From the NCBI GenBank assembly GCA_020025655.1, contig JAHHRR010000009.1:1-54725 (forward strand): 54,725 nt of DNA, in the 5' to 3' direction. How positions within the stretch are numbered: position 1 is the first letter of the stretch; every line of letters begins with the position of its first letter. This document shows, piece by piece, positions 46,692-54,673 of the stretch. Position numbers and translations under genes: made by a program. The notes under the pieces are model-generated. The model was given only the letters and a program-made list of their open reading frames with translations, was not told the origin of the DNA and ran no database searches. The DNA comes from Oscillospiraceae bacterium (GTDB taxonomy: Bacteria > Bacillota > Clostridia > Oscillospirales > Oscillospiraceae).

Positions 46692-47386
46692 TGAGCATTG
46701 CTGAAAATGTTGCAATTATTAAAAATAACATTGCCGAAGCGGCAATAGCTGCCGGCAGAAAGCCCGAGGATATTACTCTGGTTGCTGCTACTAAAATGAA
46801 CGATGCCGAAAGAGTCAGACAGGCCGTTAAAGCCGGTATTGACGTCTGCGGCGAAAACCGTGTGCAGGAAATGCTGGAGAAAAATGAGCAGGGTGCATAC
46901 GCAGGCTGCCCGCTGCATTTTATCGGCCATCTGCAGAAAAACAAGGTAAAATATGTGGTAGGTCTTGCCGATCTTATTCAAAGCGTGGACAGCCTTGAGC
47001 TGATTTCCGTTATTGATAAAGAAGCTAAAAAGAAAAATATTTGTCAGGATATCCTTTTAGAGGTAAATATTGGCGCTGAGGAGTCAAAATCCGGTTTTTC
47101 TCCCCTGGAGATTCCCTCGATTTTATCGGAAATAAGCACATATTCTCAGCTTAATGTACGCGGTTTAATGGCTATTCCGCCAATTTGCGTCAATCCTCGT
47201 GAAAATCGGCCATATTTTGAGCAAATGATGCAGCTTTTTGTTGACAATAGCGGGAAAAAATACGATAATGTACGTATGGATTTTCTGTCTATGGGTATGT
47301 CAGGCGATTACTCCGAAGCAATTGCCTGCGGCGCAAACATGGTCAGAGTCGGAAGCGCTATTTTCGGCGCCCGTATCTATAAATAG
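46691..47386 (+). CDS. ylmE: YggS/YlmE-family pyridoxal phosphate-binding protein
   Basis: A 231-residue single-domain alanine-racemase-like TIM barrel. The Schiff-base Lys lies in LVAATKMND near residue 36, and HFIGHLQKNKVKYV, SMGMSGDYSEAI and VRVGSAIFG are family hallmarks. It keeps PLP levels in balance and has no known catalytic activity. In Firmicutes it lies directly before sepF, as here. Start ATG overlaps the previous stop; GGGAAGG precedes it. Confidence 0.93.
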   Translation: MSIAENVAIIKNNIAEAAIAAGRKPEDITLVAATKMNDAERVRQAVKAGIDVCGENRVQEMLEKNEQGAYAGCPLHFIGHLQKNKVKYVVGLADLIQSVDSLELISVIDKEAKKKNICQDILLEVNIGAEESKSGFSPLEIPSILSEISTYSQLNVRGLMAIPPICVNPRENRPYFEQMMQLFVDNSGKKYDNVRMDFLSMGMSGDYSEAIACGANMVRVGSAIFGARIYK

Positions 47387-47409
47387 CAAAACTCATTGGA
47401 GGCAAAACC

Positions 47410-47976
47410 ATGGGCTTCATGGATCAACTGCGAAAACTTACACAACCCTATGATGATGAGGATGACTTTTTTGAGGACTCCGACACCAGTTTAAAACAGG
47501 TGGCTCAGAGCGCTCAGCCCAGCTCCATACAGGAGGAGTTTGAAAAGGCTTTTGCGGATGACACTCCCCAGAGTCCCGAACCTGCCGTTAAGAAAGCTCC
47601 TAAGGCGCTCGGTGAAGGCGGACTGTTCGGAGGCATCTCTCACAAACGCCCCGCCAAACCCAAAGCTCCCCACCGGGAGAAAGTGGTAAACTTCGGCGGC
47701 AACGATACCCAGGTTATTCTCTTTAACCCCAGATCTTTTGAGGAAGCCGGTGAGCTTTTAAGTCATCTGGAGCAGAACCGCAGCGTCGTTATGACTCTGG
47801 AGGGCCTGCCCATTGATACCGCACGCCGTCTTCTGGATTTTCTTTCCGGTATTACCTTTGCTATGCAGGGTAAGATTACGCCTGTTTCCGGTAAGACTTA
47901 TTTCATCACCCCTCAGAATGTGGACATTCTTGCTTCTCAAGCTCCCCAGCCCGAGAGTGATGAACAGTACTTCTAA
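47410..47976 (+). CDS. sepF: Cell division protein SepF
   Basis: A 188-residue protein with a short amphipathic N-terminus (MGFMDQLRKL) for membrane binding, an acidic and Pro/Lys-rich linker (to about residue 95), and the SepF core (about 100-178: ILFNPRSFEEAGELLSHLEQ, VMTLEGLPIDTARRLLDFLS, GKTYFITPQNVDI). It tethers FtsZ filaments to the membrane at the septum. It is between ylmE and divIVA, the standard cluster, but the YlmG gene often found after sepF is missing here. Confidence 0.95.
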   Translation: MGFMDQLRKLTQPYDDEDDFFEDSDTSLKQVAQSAQPSSIQEEFEKAFADDTPQSPEPAVKKAPKALGEGGLFGGISHKRPAKPKAPHREKVVNFGGNDTQVILFNPRSFEEAGELLSHLEQNRSVVMTLEGLPIDTARRLLDFLSGITFAMQGKITPVSGKTYFITPQNVDILASQAPQPESDEQYF

Positions 47977-48006
47977 ATAAACAATCATTGAAAGGTGGAT
48001 AAATAT

Positions 48007-48642
48007 ATGATTACCGCTCAGGATATTCGCGAGAAAACTTTTGAAAAATCTAAATTCGGTGGCTATGATATGGCCTCTGTTGATGATTTTCTTGAAGAGC
48101 TTGCTGACGATATCACTGCTTCTCAAAAGGAAAATGCCGTCCTTAAGAGCAAGATGAAAGTGCTCGTTGACAAGATTGAGGAATATCGTGCAAACGAGGA
48201 TGCCCTTAATCTGGCTGTTATTTCCGCTCAGAAGCTGGCTGTACAGATAGAAGCCGACGCCCGCAAGCGTGCCAATGCTATGCTGGCTGATGCCGACCGT
48301 CAGGTAAAAGCCAGAGTGGGCTCCATCGAAGAGGAAACCATTAAGCAGGAAAAGCGCCTCGCCGAAGCCAAGGCCGCTACTTCCAAATTCATCGATTCCA
48401 TGCGTGCTATGTGCAACGCTCAGCTTAAAAATCTCGATGCTATATCCAGCGGTATTTTCCCTCAGAACGAGGCTCCTAAAGCTGAAGCACCTGCAGAAAA
48501 GCCCGTTATCGCCGGCGCAGTCCGTGGCATAGATGACAGCGTGGATGACGATGTTCAGATCGAATTCCCCCCTGTAAAAAAAGACGCTCCCGCCGCTAAG
48601 GACGAAAACAACTTCAGCAATACCCAGCCTTTCTCTTTCTAA
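48007..48642 (+). CDS. divIVA: DivIVA-domain cell division protein
   Basis: A 211-residue coiled-coil protein. The N-terminal DivIVA domain (MITAQDIREKTFEKSKFGGY then VDDFLEELADDI) is followed by coiled coil (about 30-150) and an acidic/Pro tail. It senses negative membrane curvature at poles and septa and recruits other proteins. The start is the ATG seven bases after AAAGGTGG; the in-frame GTG at 47995 lies within that site. It is next to sepF and before ileS, as in many Firmicutes. Confidence 0.93.
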   Translation: MITAQDIREKTFEKSKFGGYDMASVDDFLEELADDITASQKENAVLKSKMKVLVDKIEEYRANEDALNLAVISAQKLAVQIEADARKRANAMLADADRQVKARVGSIEEETIKQEKRLAEAKAATSKFIDSMRAMCNAQLKNLDAISSGIFPQNEAPKAEAPAEKPVIAGAVRGIDDSVDDDVQIEFPPVKKDAPAAKDENNFSNTQPFSF

Positions 48643-48662
48643 GGCATTAAATAATACTACTA

Positions 48663-48692
48663 CGGGGCGGGCGCTGGCTGGCGTACGCCCCG
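48663..48692 (+). other. GC-rich hairpin in the ileS leader
   Basis: CGGGGCG (48663-48669) pairs with CGCCCCG (48686-48692); an inner GCGC/GCGT step extends the stem around a TGGCTG loop. No T tract follows directly. There is no room for a full T-box leader here. Confidence 0.5.
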
Positions 48693-48736
48693 ATGTTTAA
48701 TTGATATTTTATTTAGATAAACAGGAGATAAATTTT

Positions 48737-51535
48737 ATGTCACAGGATTTCAACGCTACACTGAATCTTCCTAAAACTGACTTTCCTATGCGTGCAGGCC
48801 TGCCCATGCGTGAGCCTGCTATGCTGAAAGCCTGGGAAGATATGGATCTTTATCATGAGCTTTTAAAGAAGAACGAGGGTTGCCCCCGTTTCTCTCTGCA
48901 TGACGGCCCTCCCTTCTCTAACGGTAATATTCATATGGGCCACGCTCTCAACAAGACCATAAAGGACTTTATTATTCGTTCTTATGCAATGCGCGGCTAC
49001 TACACTCCTTATATTCCCGGCTGGGATAACCACGGTATGCCCATTGAGAGCGCAATTATAAAAGAGCAGAAGCTCAATCATAAAGCCATGTCAGTCTCTG
49101 ACTTCCGCAGCGCCTGCCAGCAGTACGCTGAAAAATACATAGACAAGCAGAGAGAGGGTTTCAAGCGTCTCGGTGTTATCGGTGACTGGGAAAATCCCTA
49201 CAAGACCATGAACAAGAGCTTTGAAGCTGAAGAAATCCGTATTTTCGGCAGAATGTTCCGCAACGGTCATATCTACAAGGGTCTTAAGCCTGTTTACTGG
49301 TGCCCCAAAGACGAAACCGCTCTGGCTGAGGCTGAGATTGAATATCAGGATGACCCCTGCACTACCGTTTATGTCAAGTTCCCCATGAACGACGACCTCG
49401 GAAAGCTGAGCCACCTCGATCACTCCAAGCTCTACTTCGTCATTTGGACTACTACTATCTGGACTCTGCCCGGCAACATGGCTATCGCTCTTCATCCTGA
49501 TGAAAGCTACGCCATCGTTAAGGCTGAAAACGGCGAAATGTACATTATCGCTGAGGCTCTTACTCAGAAGGTAATGAAGGTCGGCGGAATTGAGAATTAC
49601 GAAATCGTTGAAACTCATCCCGGCCGCTTCTTCGAGAATATGCTGGCTAAGCATCCCTTCCTCGATAAGACCTCCCGTCTGCTTCTGGCTGACTATGTAA
49701 CTATGGATTCCGGTACCGGCTGCGTTCATACCGCTCCCGGCTTCGGTGCAGACGACTATCAGACCTGCCTGCGCTACGGTATCGATATGGTTGTTCCTGT
49801 TGACGATCAGGGCCGCCACACTGAGTACGCCGGTAAGTACGCCGGTCTCAAAACCGAAGAATCCAACCCCATTATTTTAAATGATATGAAGGAAAGCGGC
49901 GTTCTCTTCGCTTCCGAAGAAATCGTCCACAGCTATCCTCACTGCTGGCGCTGCAAAAACCCCATTATCTTCCGTGCTACTCCCCAGTGGTTCTGCTCTG
50001 TTGAGTCCTTCAAGGAAGATGCAGTAAAGGCCTGCGACGATGTCCGCTGGCTTCCTGCCTGGGGTAAAGACAGAATGGCCGCAATGATCCGTGAGCGTAA
50101 CGACTGGTGCATTTCCCGTCAGCGCCGCTGGGGTCTGCCCATCCCTGTTTTCTACTGCAATGACTGCAAAAAGCCCATTTGCACCGAAGAGAGCATCAAC
50201 GCTATTGCAGACCTCTTCGAGGAAAAGGGCAGCAATGCATGGTTCGAAATGGAAGCTGAAGATATTCTTCCCAAGGGATTTAAATGCCCTCACTGCGGCG
50301 GCGTTCACTTCACTAAGGAAACCGATACTCTGGACGGCTGGTTCGACTCCGGTTCCACTCATCTGGCTGCTATGAAGCGCAATCAGGGCTTCTGGCCTGC
50401 TGATATGTATATTGAAGGCGGCGACCAGTACAGAGGCTGGTTCCAGTCCTCCCTGCTTGTTGCTGTCGGTTCTACCGGCGTGGCTCATGCTCCTTACAAA
50501 CAGTGCCTGACTCACGGCTGGACCGTTGACGGCGAAGGCCGTGCAATGCACAAGTCTCTGGGCAACGGTGTTGACCCCGCCGATATCGTCAAGGAATTCG
50601 GTGCTGATATGATTCGTCTGTGGGCCGGTTCCGCTGACTACCACGTGGATGTACGCTGCTCTAAGGAAATCTTCAAGCAGTTGAGCCAGAACTACCTGAA
50701 GTTCAGAAACACTGCCCGTTACTGCCTCGGTAACCTGAACGGTTTCGATGCAAACAATCTGGTTAAGCCCGAGGAAATGCTCGAGCTGGACCGCTGGGCT
50801 ATCACCAAGCTCAATGCCCTCATCCGCAAGGTAATGGCAGCTTATGATAATTACGAATTCCACATTGTTTCCCACGCAATCAATGATTTCTGCGTTGTTG
50901 AGCTTTCCAGCTTCTATCTGGACATCATCAAGGACAGACTTTACTGCGAAAACGGCCTTGAGCGCCGCAGCGCACAGACTGCTCTGTACCTGATCCTCGA
51001 CAGCATGGCCAAGATGTTTGCTCCTATTCTTGCTTTCACCTGCGACGAAATCTGGCACGCTATGCCTCACCGTGAGGGTGACGATGAGAGAAACATCGTA
51101 CTCAACCGCATGAACAGCACCTTCGATGAGTACGCTCTGTCTGATGAGCTGCTCAGCAAGTGGGATAAGCTCATTGAGGTTCGTGAGGATGTAAACGGCG
51201 TTCTGGAAACTGCCCGTGCCTCCAAGCGCATCGGTAAGCCTCTGGAAGCTTCCGTTACTCTCTATGCTTCAGATGATGAGTCCGCAGAGGCATTAAAGGC
51301 TATCGCTGACATGAATCTTTCCGAGCTCTTCATTGTCTCCTGCTGCAACATTGCAGACGCTGAGGTTGAAGATTCTGAAGCTGTTTCCGGTAAGGGCAGC
51401 AATCTCCCCGGTCTTTCCGTTTCTGTTAAAGAAGCTCCCGGTGTCAAGTGCCCCCGCTGCTGGATGCATTCCGAACACGCCGATCCTGAGACCGGTCTTT
51501 GCCCCCGCTGCGCAGCTGAAGTTGCAAAGCTCTGA
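48737..51535 (+). CDS. ileS: Isoleucyl-tRNA synthetase
   Basis: A 932-residue class I synthetase charging tRNA-Ile. The first signature is HMGH (in NGNIHMGHALNK, about residues 58-69), and the second has AMHKS in place of the canonical KMSKS, keeping Met-x-Lys-Ser. An editing domain lies between, and the C-terminal zinc finger CPRCW...CPRC (about 907-927) is present, marking the bacterial (IleS1) type. Start ATG follows GGAGATAAATTTT; twelve upstream codons lack a ribosome site. Codon use is strongly biased, in line with high expression. Confidence 0.97.
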   Translation: MSQDFNATLNLPKTDFPMRAGLPMREPAMLKAWEDMDLYHELLKKNEGCPRFSLHDGPPFSNGNIHMGHALNKTIKDFIIRSYAMRGYYTPYIPGWDNHGMPIESAIIKEQKLNHKAMSVSDFRSACQQYAEKYIDKQREGFKRLGVIGDWENPYKTMNKSFEAEEIRIFGRMFRNGHIYKGLKPVYWCPKDETALAEAEIEYQDDPCTTVYVKFPMNDDLGKLSHLDHSKLYFVIWTTTIWTLPGNMAIALHPDESYAIVKAENGEMYIIAEALTQKVMKVGGIENYEIVETHPGRFFENMLAKHPFLDKTSRLLLADYVTMDSGTGCVHTAPGFGADDYQTCLRYGIDMVVPVDDQGRHTEYAGKYAGLKTEESNPIILNDMKESGVLFASEEIVHSYPHCWRCKNPIIFRATPQWFCSVESFKEDAVKACDDVRWLPAWGKDRMAAMIRERNDWCISRQRRWGLPIPVFYCNDCKKPICTEESINAIADLFEEKGSNAWFEMEAEDILPKGFKCPHCGGVHFTKETDTLDGWFDSGSTHLAAMKRNQGFWPADMYIEGGDQYRGWFQSSLLVAVGSTGVAHAPYKQCLTHGWTVDGEGRAMHKSLGNGVDPADIVKEFGADMIRLWAGSADYHVDVRCSKEIFKQLSQNYLKFRNTARYCLGNLNGFDANNLVKPEEMLELDRWAITKLNALIRKVMAAYDNYEFHIVSHAINDFCVVELSSFYLDIIKDRLYCENGLERRSAQTALYLILDSMAKMFAPILAFTCDEIWHAMPHREGDDERNIVLNRMNSTFDEYALSDELLSKWDKLIEVREDVNGVLETARASKRIGKPLEASVTLYASDDESAEALKAIADMNLSELFIVSCCNIADAEVEDSEAVSGKGSNLPGLSVSVKEAPGVKCPRCWMHSEHADPETGLCPRCAAEVAKL

Positions 51536-51560
51536 GCAAAGAGGAATCTTTAAGATATTT

Positions 51561-51609
51561 GATGCCTTCGGGTATCCCAATTCGCGCGCCGCTGCCGCAT
51601 AGCAGCGGC
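51561..51609 (+). other. Two hairpins in the ileS-lspA gap
   Basis: GATGCC-TTCG-GGTATC (51561-51576, UUCG loop) and GCCGCTGC-CGCATA-GCAGCGGC (51588-51609) sit between ileS and lspA, the second ending just before the lspA ribosome site. No T tracts follow, so they are processing or stability elements rather than terminators. Confidence 0.55.
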
Positions 51610-51624
51610 AGATAGGAGAGAGAT

Positions 51625-52773
51625 ATGCTTTACGCAATAGTTGCTCTTTTAGTAATCATAGCAGACCAGTGGGTCAAGTACTGGGTTTCTACTACCATAG
51701 CGCTTGAATCTACCGGTATGCCGTTCATCCCCGGAGTTGTCAGCCTTGTTAACCTTCACAACGATGGCTGTGCTCTCAGTATGTTCAGCGGCGGCGGTGC
51801 CCGTATCTATTTTATAATTCTTACAGGCATATTTACCGTTGCTGTTATAATCGCTCTGGCTACCAAGTTCATCTCCGGCCGTGTAAGCCGCTGGAGCATT
51901 GTTCTTGTTACTGCCGGAGGCCTTTCAAACTGCATTGACCGTATAATTTACGGATATGTGCAGGATATGTTCAAGCTGGAGCTTTTCAACTTCCCCATTT
52001 TTAACGTCGCTGATATCTTTATCACCATTTGCTGCATCATTTTTGTAATCGCTATTATTTTTGAGAAAGACCGCAAAGATGAGCTGGACGAGGAATTCAT
52101 TGATGTTGATGAAGATGAGGATGCTCCCCGTCGTAAGTTCGGCCGCAAAAAAGCCGAAGACGAGCTTGAAAATGAAGAACCTGCCAAGCCCTTAAAGGGC
52201 CGCAAAAAGGCTGTTGATAACTACGAGCAGTACAAAGCTCAGAGAGCTGCACGTCAGCCTGCTCCCGCACCTGCTCCTGTTGCAAATCGCAGCCCCAGAG
52301 CCGCTGCTGATGCCTCAGATCCGTTCGCAGAATGGGAAAAGGCTAACGCCAGAGTAGAAGCTCAGCAGGCCAACAGCTATGCTGCAAAGGCTGCCGGCAT
52401 TAAGCCCAGCTCTCAGGCACGTTATACAGCTCCTGCTCAGCAGAACAGACGTCCTGCACAGCCCACTGCTCGTCCCGCACAGCCTGCCGCTCGTCCTGCA
52501 CAGCCTGCCGCTCGTCCTGCACAGCCTGCCGCTCGTCCTGCACAGCCTGCTGCTCGTCCTGCACAGCCTGCTGCTCGTCCCGTTCAGCAGAGAAGACCTG
52601 CTCCTCAGGGTGACCTGGAATTCAATTTTGATACTCCCGCACCTTCAGCTCCGGCGCAGCCCTTTGCTCCTGCTCCTGAGACAGTACAGCGTCCTGCTGT
52701 AAAGCCCGAAACAACTCGTCCTGAGAATGATGCTGATTTCTCACTGGATGATATTCTCAATGAATTTAAGTAA
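51625..52773 (+). CDS. lspA: Lipoprotein signal peptidase LspA with long C-terminal tail
   Basis: The first 150 residues are a complete signal peptidase II: four membrane segments, NDGCALSMFSG, and the two catalytic Asp, D105 in SNCIDR and D130 in FNVAD. It removes signal peptides from prolipoproteins, several of which are encoded in this window. The protein then continues to 382 residues instead of the usual 150-170. The tail is first acidic/basic (about 150-205), then Ala/Pro/Gln-rich with six RPAQPxA units (276-317), and ends in DFSLDDILNEFK. By topology the tail should be cytoplasmic. No frameshift is seen. Confidence 0.93.
   Translation: MLYAIVALLVIIADQWVKYWVSTTIALESTGMPFIPGVVSLVNLHNDGCALSMFSGGGARIYFIILTGIFTVAVIIALATKFISGRVSRWSIVLVTAGGLSNCIDRIIYGYVQDMFKLELFNFPIFNVADIFITICCIIFVIAIIFEKDRKDELDEEFIDVDEDEDAPRRKFGRKKAEDELENEEPAKPLKGRKKAVDNYEQYKAQRAARQPAPAPAPVANRSPRAAADASDPFAEWEKANARVEAQQANSYAAKAAGIKPSSQARYTAPAQQNRRPAQPTARPAQPAARPAQPAARPAQPAARPAQPAARPAQPAARPVQQRRPAPQGDLEFNFDTPAPSAPAQPFAPAPETVQRPAVKPETTRPENDADFSLDDILNEFK
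52450..52575 (+). repeat. Six 21-bp tandem repeats in the lspA tail
   Basis: Six units of CGTCCTGCACAGCCTGCCGCT type, nearly identical in DNA (differences mainly at third positions), encode RPAQPTA once and RPAQPAA five times. Such an array can change copy number by slippage without a frameshift. Confidence 0.95.
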
Positions 52774-52778
52774 ACACT

Positions 52779-53699
52779 ATGAATGAAAATGTAATTTTCA
52801 TTACTGCCAAGGAGAGCGGAGACCGAGTCGACGCTCTCCTTGCGCGTAATATAGAAGGGCTGTCCAGAAGCGCAGCTCAAAAGCTTATTGAAAACGGTCA
52901 TGTAAAACTTTCAACAGCCCCTGTTAAGAAGAACTACAAATGTGTATCCGGAGATGTTTTCGAAGTATTACTACCGGTGCAAAACGAGGTTAAACCTTTT
53001 CCACAGAACATTCCCATTAACATCGTATACGAAGATGACGACGTAATAGTTATCAACAAAGAGCGTGGAATGGTTGTGCATCTGGCACCCGGACACCCTG
53101 ATAACACCCTTGTTAATGCGCTGTTATATCATTGTAACGGAAAACTTTCCACAATCGGCGGTGAAGATCGTCCCGGAATTGTCCACAGAATAGATAAGGA
53201 TACCTCAGGCCTTCTGATAGCCGCTAAGAACAATTACGCACATGAATACCTATCTGCCCAGCTGGCCGACAGGAGCCTCTCAAGGACATATGAAGCCGTT
53301 GTACGAGGTAACATGAAGGAAGCCAGCGGTGCAGTTGACAAGCCCATAGGCAGGCATCCTGTTGACCGTAAACGTATGGCTGTTACTGATGTTAACTCAC
53401 GTTCTGCCCTCACCTATTGGGAACTTATCAACAATTATAAGTCATACAGTCATATCCGCTGCAAGCTCCAGACGGGAAGGACGCATCAGATCCGTGTTCA
53501 TATGGCAAGTCTGGGACATCCTCTTTTAGGGGATTACACTTACGGCTCGCCGTCTCCAGAAAAAGGCCTGACAGGTCAATGTCTGCACGCTAAAAAGATA
53601 CAGTTTATCCACCCCCGCACAAAGGAAAAAATGGAATTTGACACAGATCTTCCAGAATATTTTAAAGATGTTCTGTCAAAACTCGGCCCTGTACTCTAA
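52779..53699 (+). CDS. rluD: 23S rRNA pseudouridine synthase, RluD-type
   Basis: A 306-residue protein with an N-terminal S4 RNA-binding domain (about 12-75) and the RluA-family catalytic domain with GIVHRIDKDTSGLLI (catalytic Asp near residue 137) and GRTHQIRVHMASLGHPLLGD. It makes pseudouridines in 23S rRNA helix 69. It follows lspA after five bases, the lspA-rluD order common in bacteria, but has no clear ribosome site, so it may depend on coupling to lspA. Confidence 0.94.
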   Translation: MNENVIFITAKESGDRVDALLARNIEGLSRSAAQKLIENGHVKLSTAPVKKNYKCVSGDVFEVLLPVQNEVKPFPQNIPINIVYEDDDVIVINKERGMVVHLAPGHPDNTLVNALLYHCNGKLSTIGGEDRPGIVHRIDKDTSGLLIAAKNNYAHEYLSAQLADRSLSRTYEAVVRGNMKEASGAVDKPIGRHPVDRKRMAVTDVNSRSALTYWELINNYKSYSHIRCKLQTGRTHQIRVHMASLGHPLLGDYTYGSPSPEKGLTGQCLHAKKIQFIHPRTKEKMEFDTDLPEYFKDVLSKLGPVL

Positions 53700-53710
53700 G
53701 GAGGATATTT

Positions 53711-53908
53711 ATGAACCTAGGAAAAATTGTCGGGATTATAGTTTTAGCCGGCCTCGTAATCGGCGCACTGGTATTAGTTATAAAGCTTATATCCGGAGCT
53801 ATTGGAATTATCGGCGGAGTTTTCAACATGATATTAGGCCTTGCAGTAATAATCGCACTTATTGCAATAGTAATATGGATGTTCAGCTACGCCAAAAAGA
53901 ACAAATAA
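53711..53908 (+). CDS. Small unknown membrane protein
   Basis: A 65-residue, very hydrophobic protein with two membrane segments (about 7-30 and 39-59), Gly/Ile/Val-rich, ending in a basic AKKNK tail. It has a perfect AAGGAGG ribosome site and lies 11 bases after rluD, before the operon terminator. I do not recognise it; its position suggests it belongs to the division/lipoprotein operon. Confidence 0.75.
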   Translation: MNLGKIVGIIVLAGLVIGALVLVIKLISGAIGIIGGVFNMILGLAVIIALIAIVIWMFSYAKKNK

Positions 53909-53927
53909 TTTGCAGCTGAAATAAAAA

Positions 53928-53967
53928 TAAACACGGGAGAGTATCGAGTGATACTCTCCCGTGTTTT
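53928..53967. terminator. Bidirectional terminator
   Basis: A 17-bp stem, AAACACGGGAGAGTATC and complement, with GAGT loop and T tract, ends the long mutL-to-small-protein run and the convergent rubrerythrin gene. Confidence 0.92.
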
Positions 53968-53991
53968 AGTTTTCAACAATATAATATTGAA

Positions 53992-54531
53992 TCAGTAGTT
54001 TTCGTGTCTGATTTCAAAATAGGACTGAGGATGATTGCACACAGGACATACTGCAGGTGCCTTAGTGCCGACGACAATGTGTCCGCAGTTACGGCATTCC
54101 CAAACATGAACGCCGCTCTTTTCAAATACTTCTGCGGTTTCAACATTGTGGAGAAGCTTTCTGTATCTTTCCTCGTGGGTTTTCTCAATTGCAGCTACTG
54201 CACGGAACTTGGCAGCAAGAGCAGTGAAACCTTCCTCCTCTGCATCCTTTGCCATCTGATCGTACATATCGGTCCATTCGTAGTTCTCGCCTTCTGCGGC
54301 ATGGAGCAGGTTCTCAGCGGTATCGCCCAGCTGACCCAGTTCCTTGAACCAGAGTTTAGCGTGTTCTTTCTCGTTATCAGCAGTCTTCAGAAAAATCTCA
54401 GCAATCTGCTCGTAGCCTGCTTTTTTAGCAACAGAGGCAAAATAAGTGTATTTGTTTCTTGCCTGGGATTCTCCGGCAAATGCGGCCCACAGGTTCTTTT
54501 CGGTTTTAGTGCCGACGTATTTGTTTTCCAT
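53992..54531 (-). CDS. rbr: Rubrerythrin
   Basis: A 179-residue protein with a ferritin-like diiron domain (about 1-140: WAAFAGESQARNKYTYFA, NEKEHAKLWF and AIEKTHEERYRKLL supply the Glu/His ligands) and a C-terminal rubredoxin domain with CRNCG...CPVC. It reduces hydrogen peroxide in anaerobes. It is monocistronic, with ribosome site AAAGGAGACA. A near-perfect palindrome at 54591-54617 in its upstream region may be an operator. Confidence 0.95.
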   Translation of the reverse strand: MENKYVGTKTEKNLWAAFAGESQARNKYTYFASVAKKAGYEQIAEIFLKTADNEKEHAKLWFKELGQLGDTAENLLHAAEGENYEWTDMYDQMAKDAEEEGFTALAAKFRAVAAIEKTHEERYRKLLHNVETAEVFEKSGVHVWECRNCGHIVVGTKAPAVCPVCNHPQSYFEIRHENY

Positions 54532-54590
54532 ATAATTGTCTCCTTTGTTTTAAAGTTGTAATTATTTTATTATATCTTGCGACATCTATA

Positions 54591-54617
54591 ATATACACTA
54601 TTTTACGTAAATAGTAT
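54591..54617 (-). promoter_or_regulatory. Palindrome upstream of rubrerythrin
   Basis: ACTATTT and AAATAGT surround a central TACGT, and the arms extend outward (TAcACTATTT / AAATAGTaTA) with one mismatch. It lies 60-85 bases before the start codon near AT-rich possible promoter elements. It does not match the PerR box closely. Confidence 0.5.
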
Positions 54618-54637
54618 ACAACTTTATTGTTAAAAGA

Positions 54638-54670
54638 TAAAAAAAAGAACCGCTGAAGAATCAGCGGTTC
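54638..54670 (-). terminator. Terminator of the rRNA operon
   Basis: On the minus strand GAACCGCTGA pairs with TCAGCGGTTC around a 4-nt loop, followed by eight T residues, immediately after the 5S rRNA end. Confidence 0.92.
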
Positions 54671-54673
54671 TGT

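Noticed and set aside
48643..48736. T-box riboswitch before ileS
   Set aside because: The gap is only 94 bases and lacks the T-box sequence and specifier stem; only a GC-rich hairpin is present.
52450..52575. CRISPR-like tandem repeats
   Set aside because: The units are contiguous 21-bp codon-phased repeats inside lspA with no spacers and no cas genes nearby.
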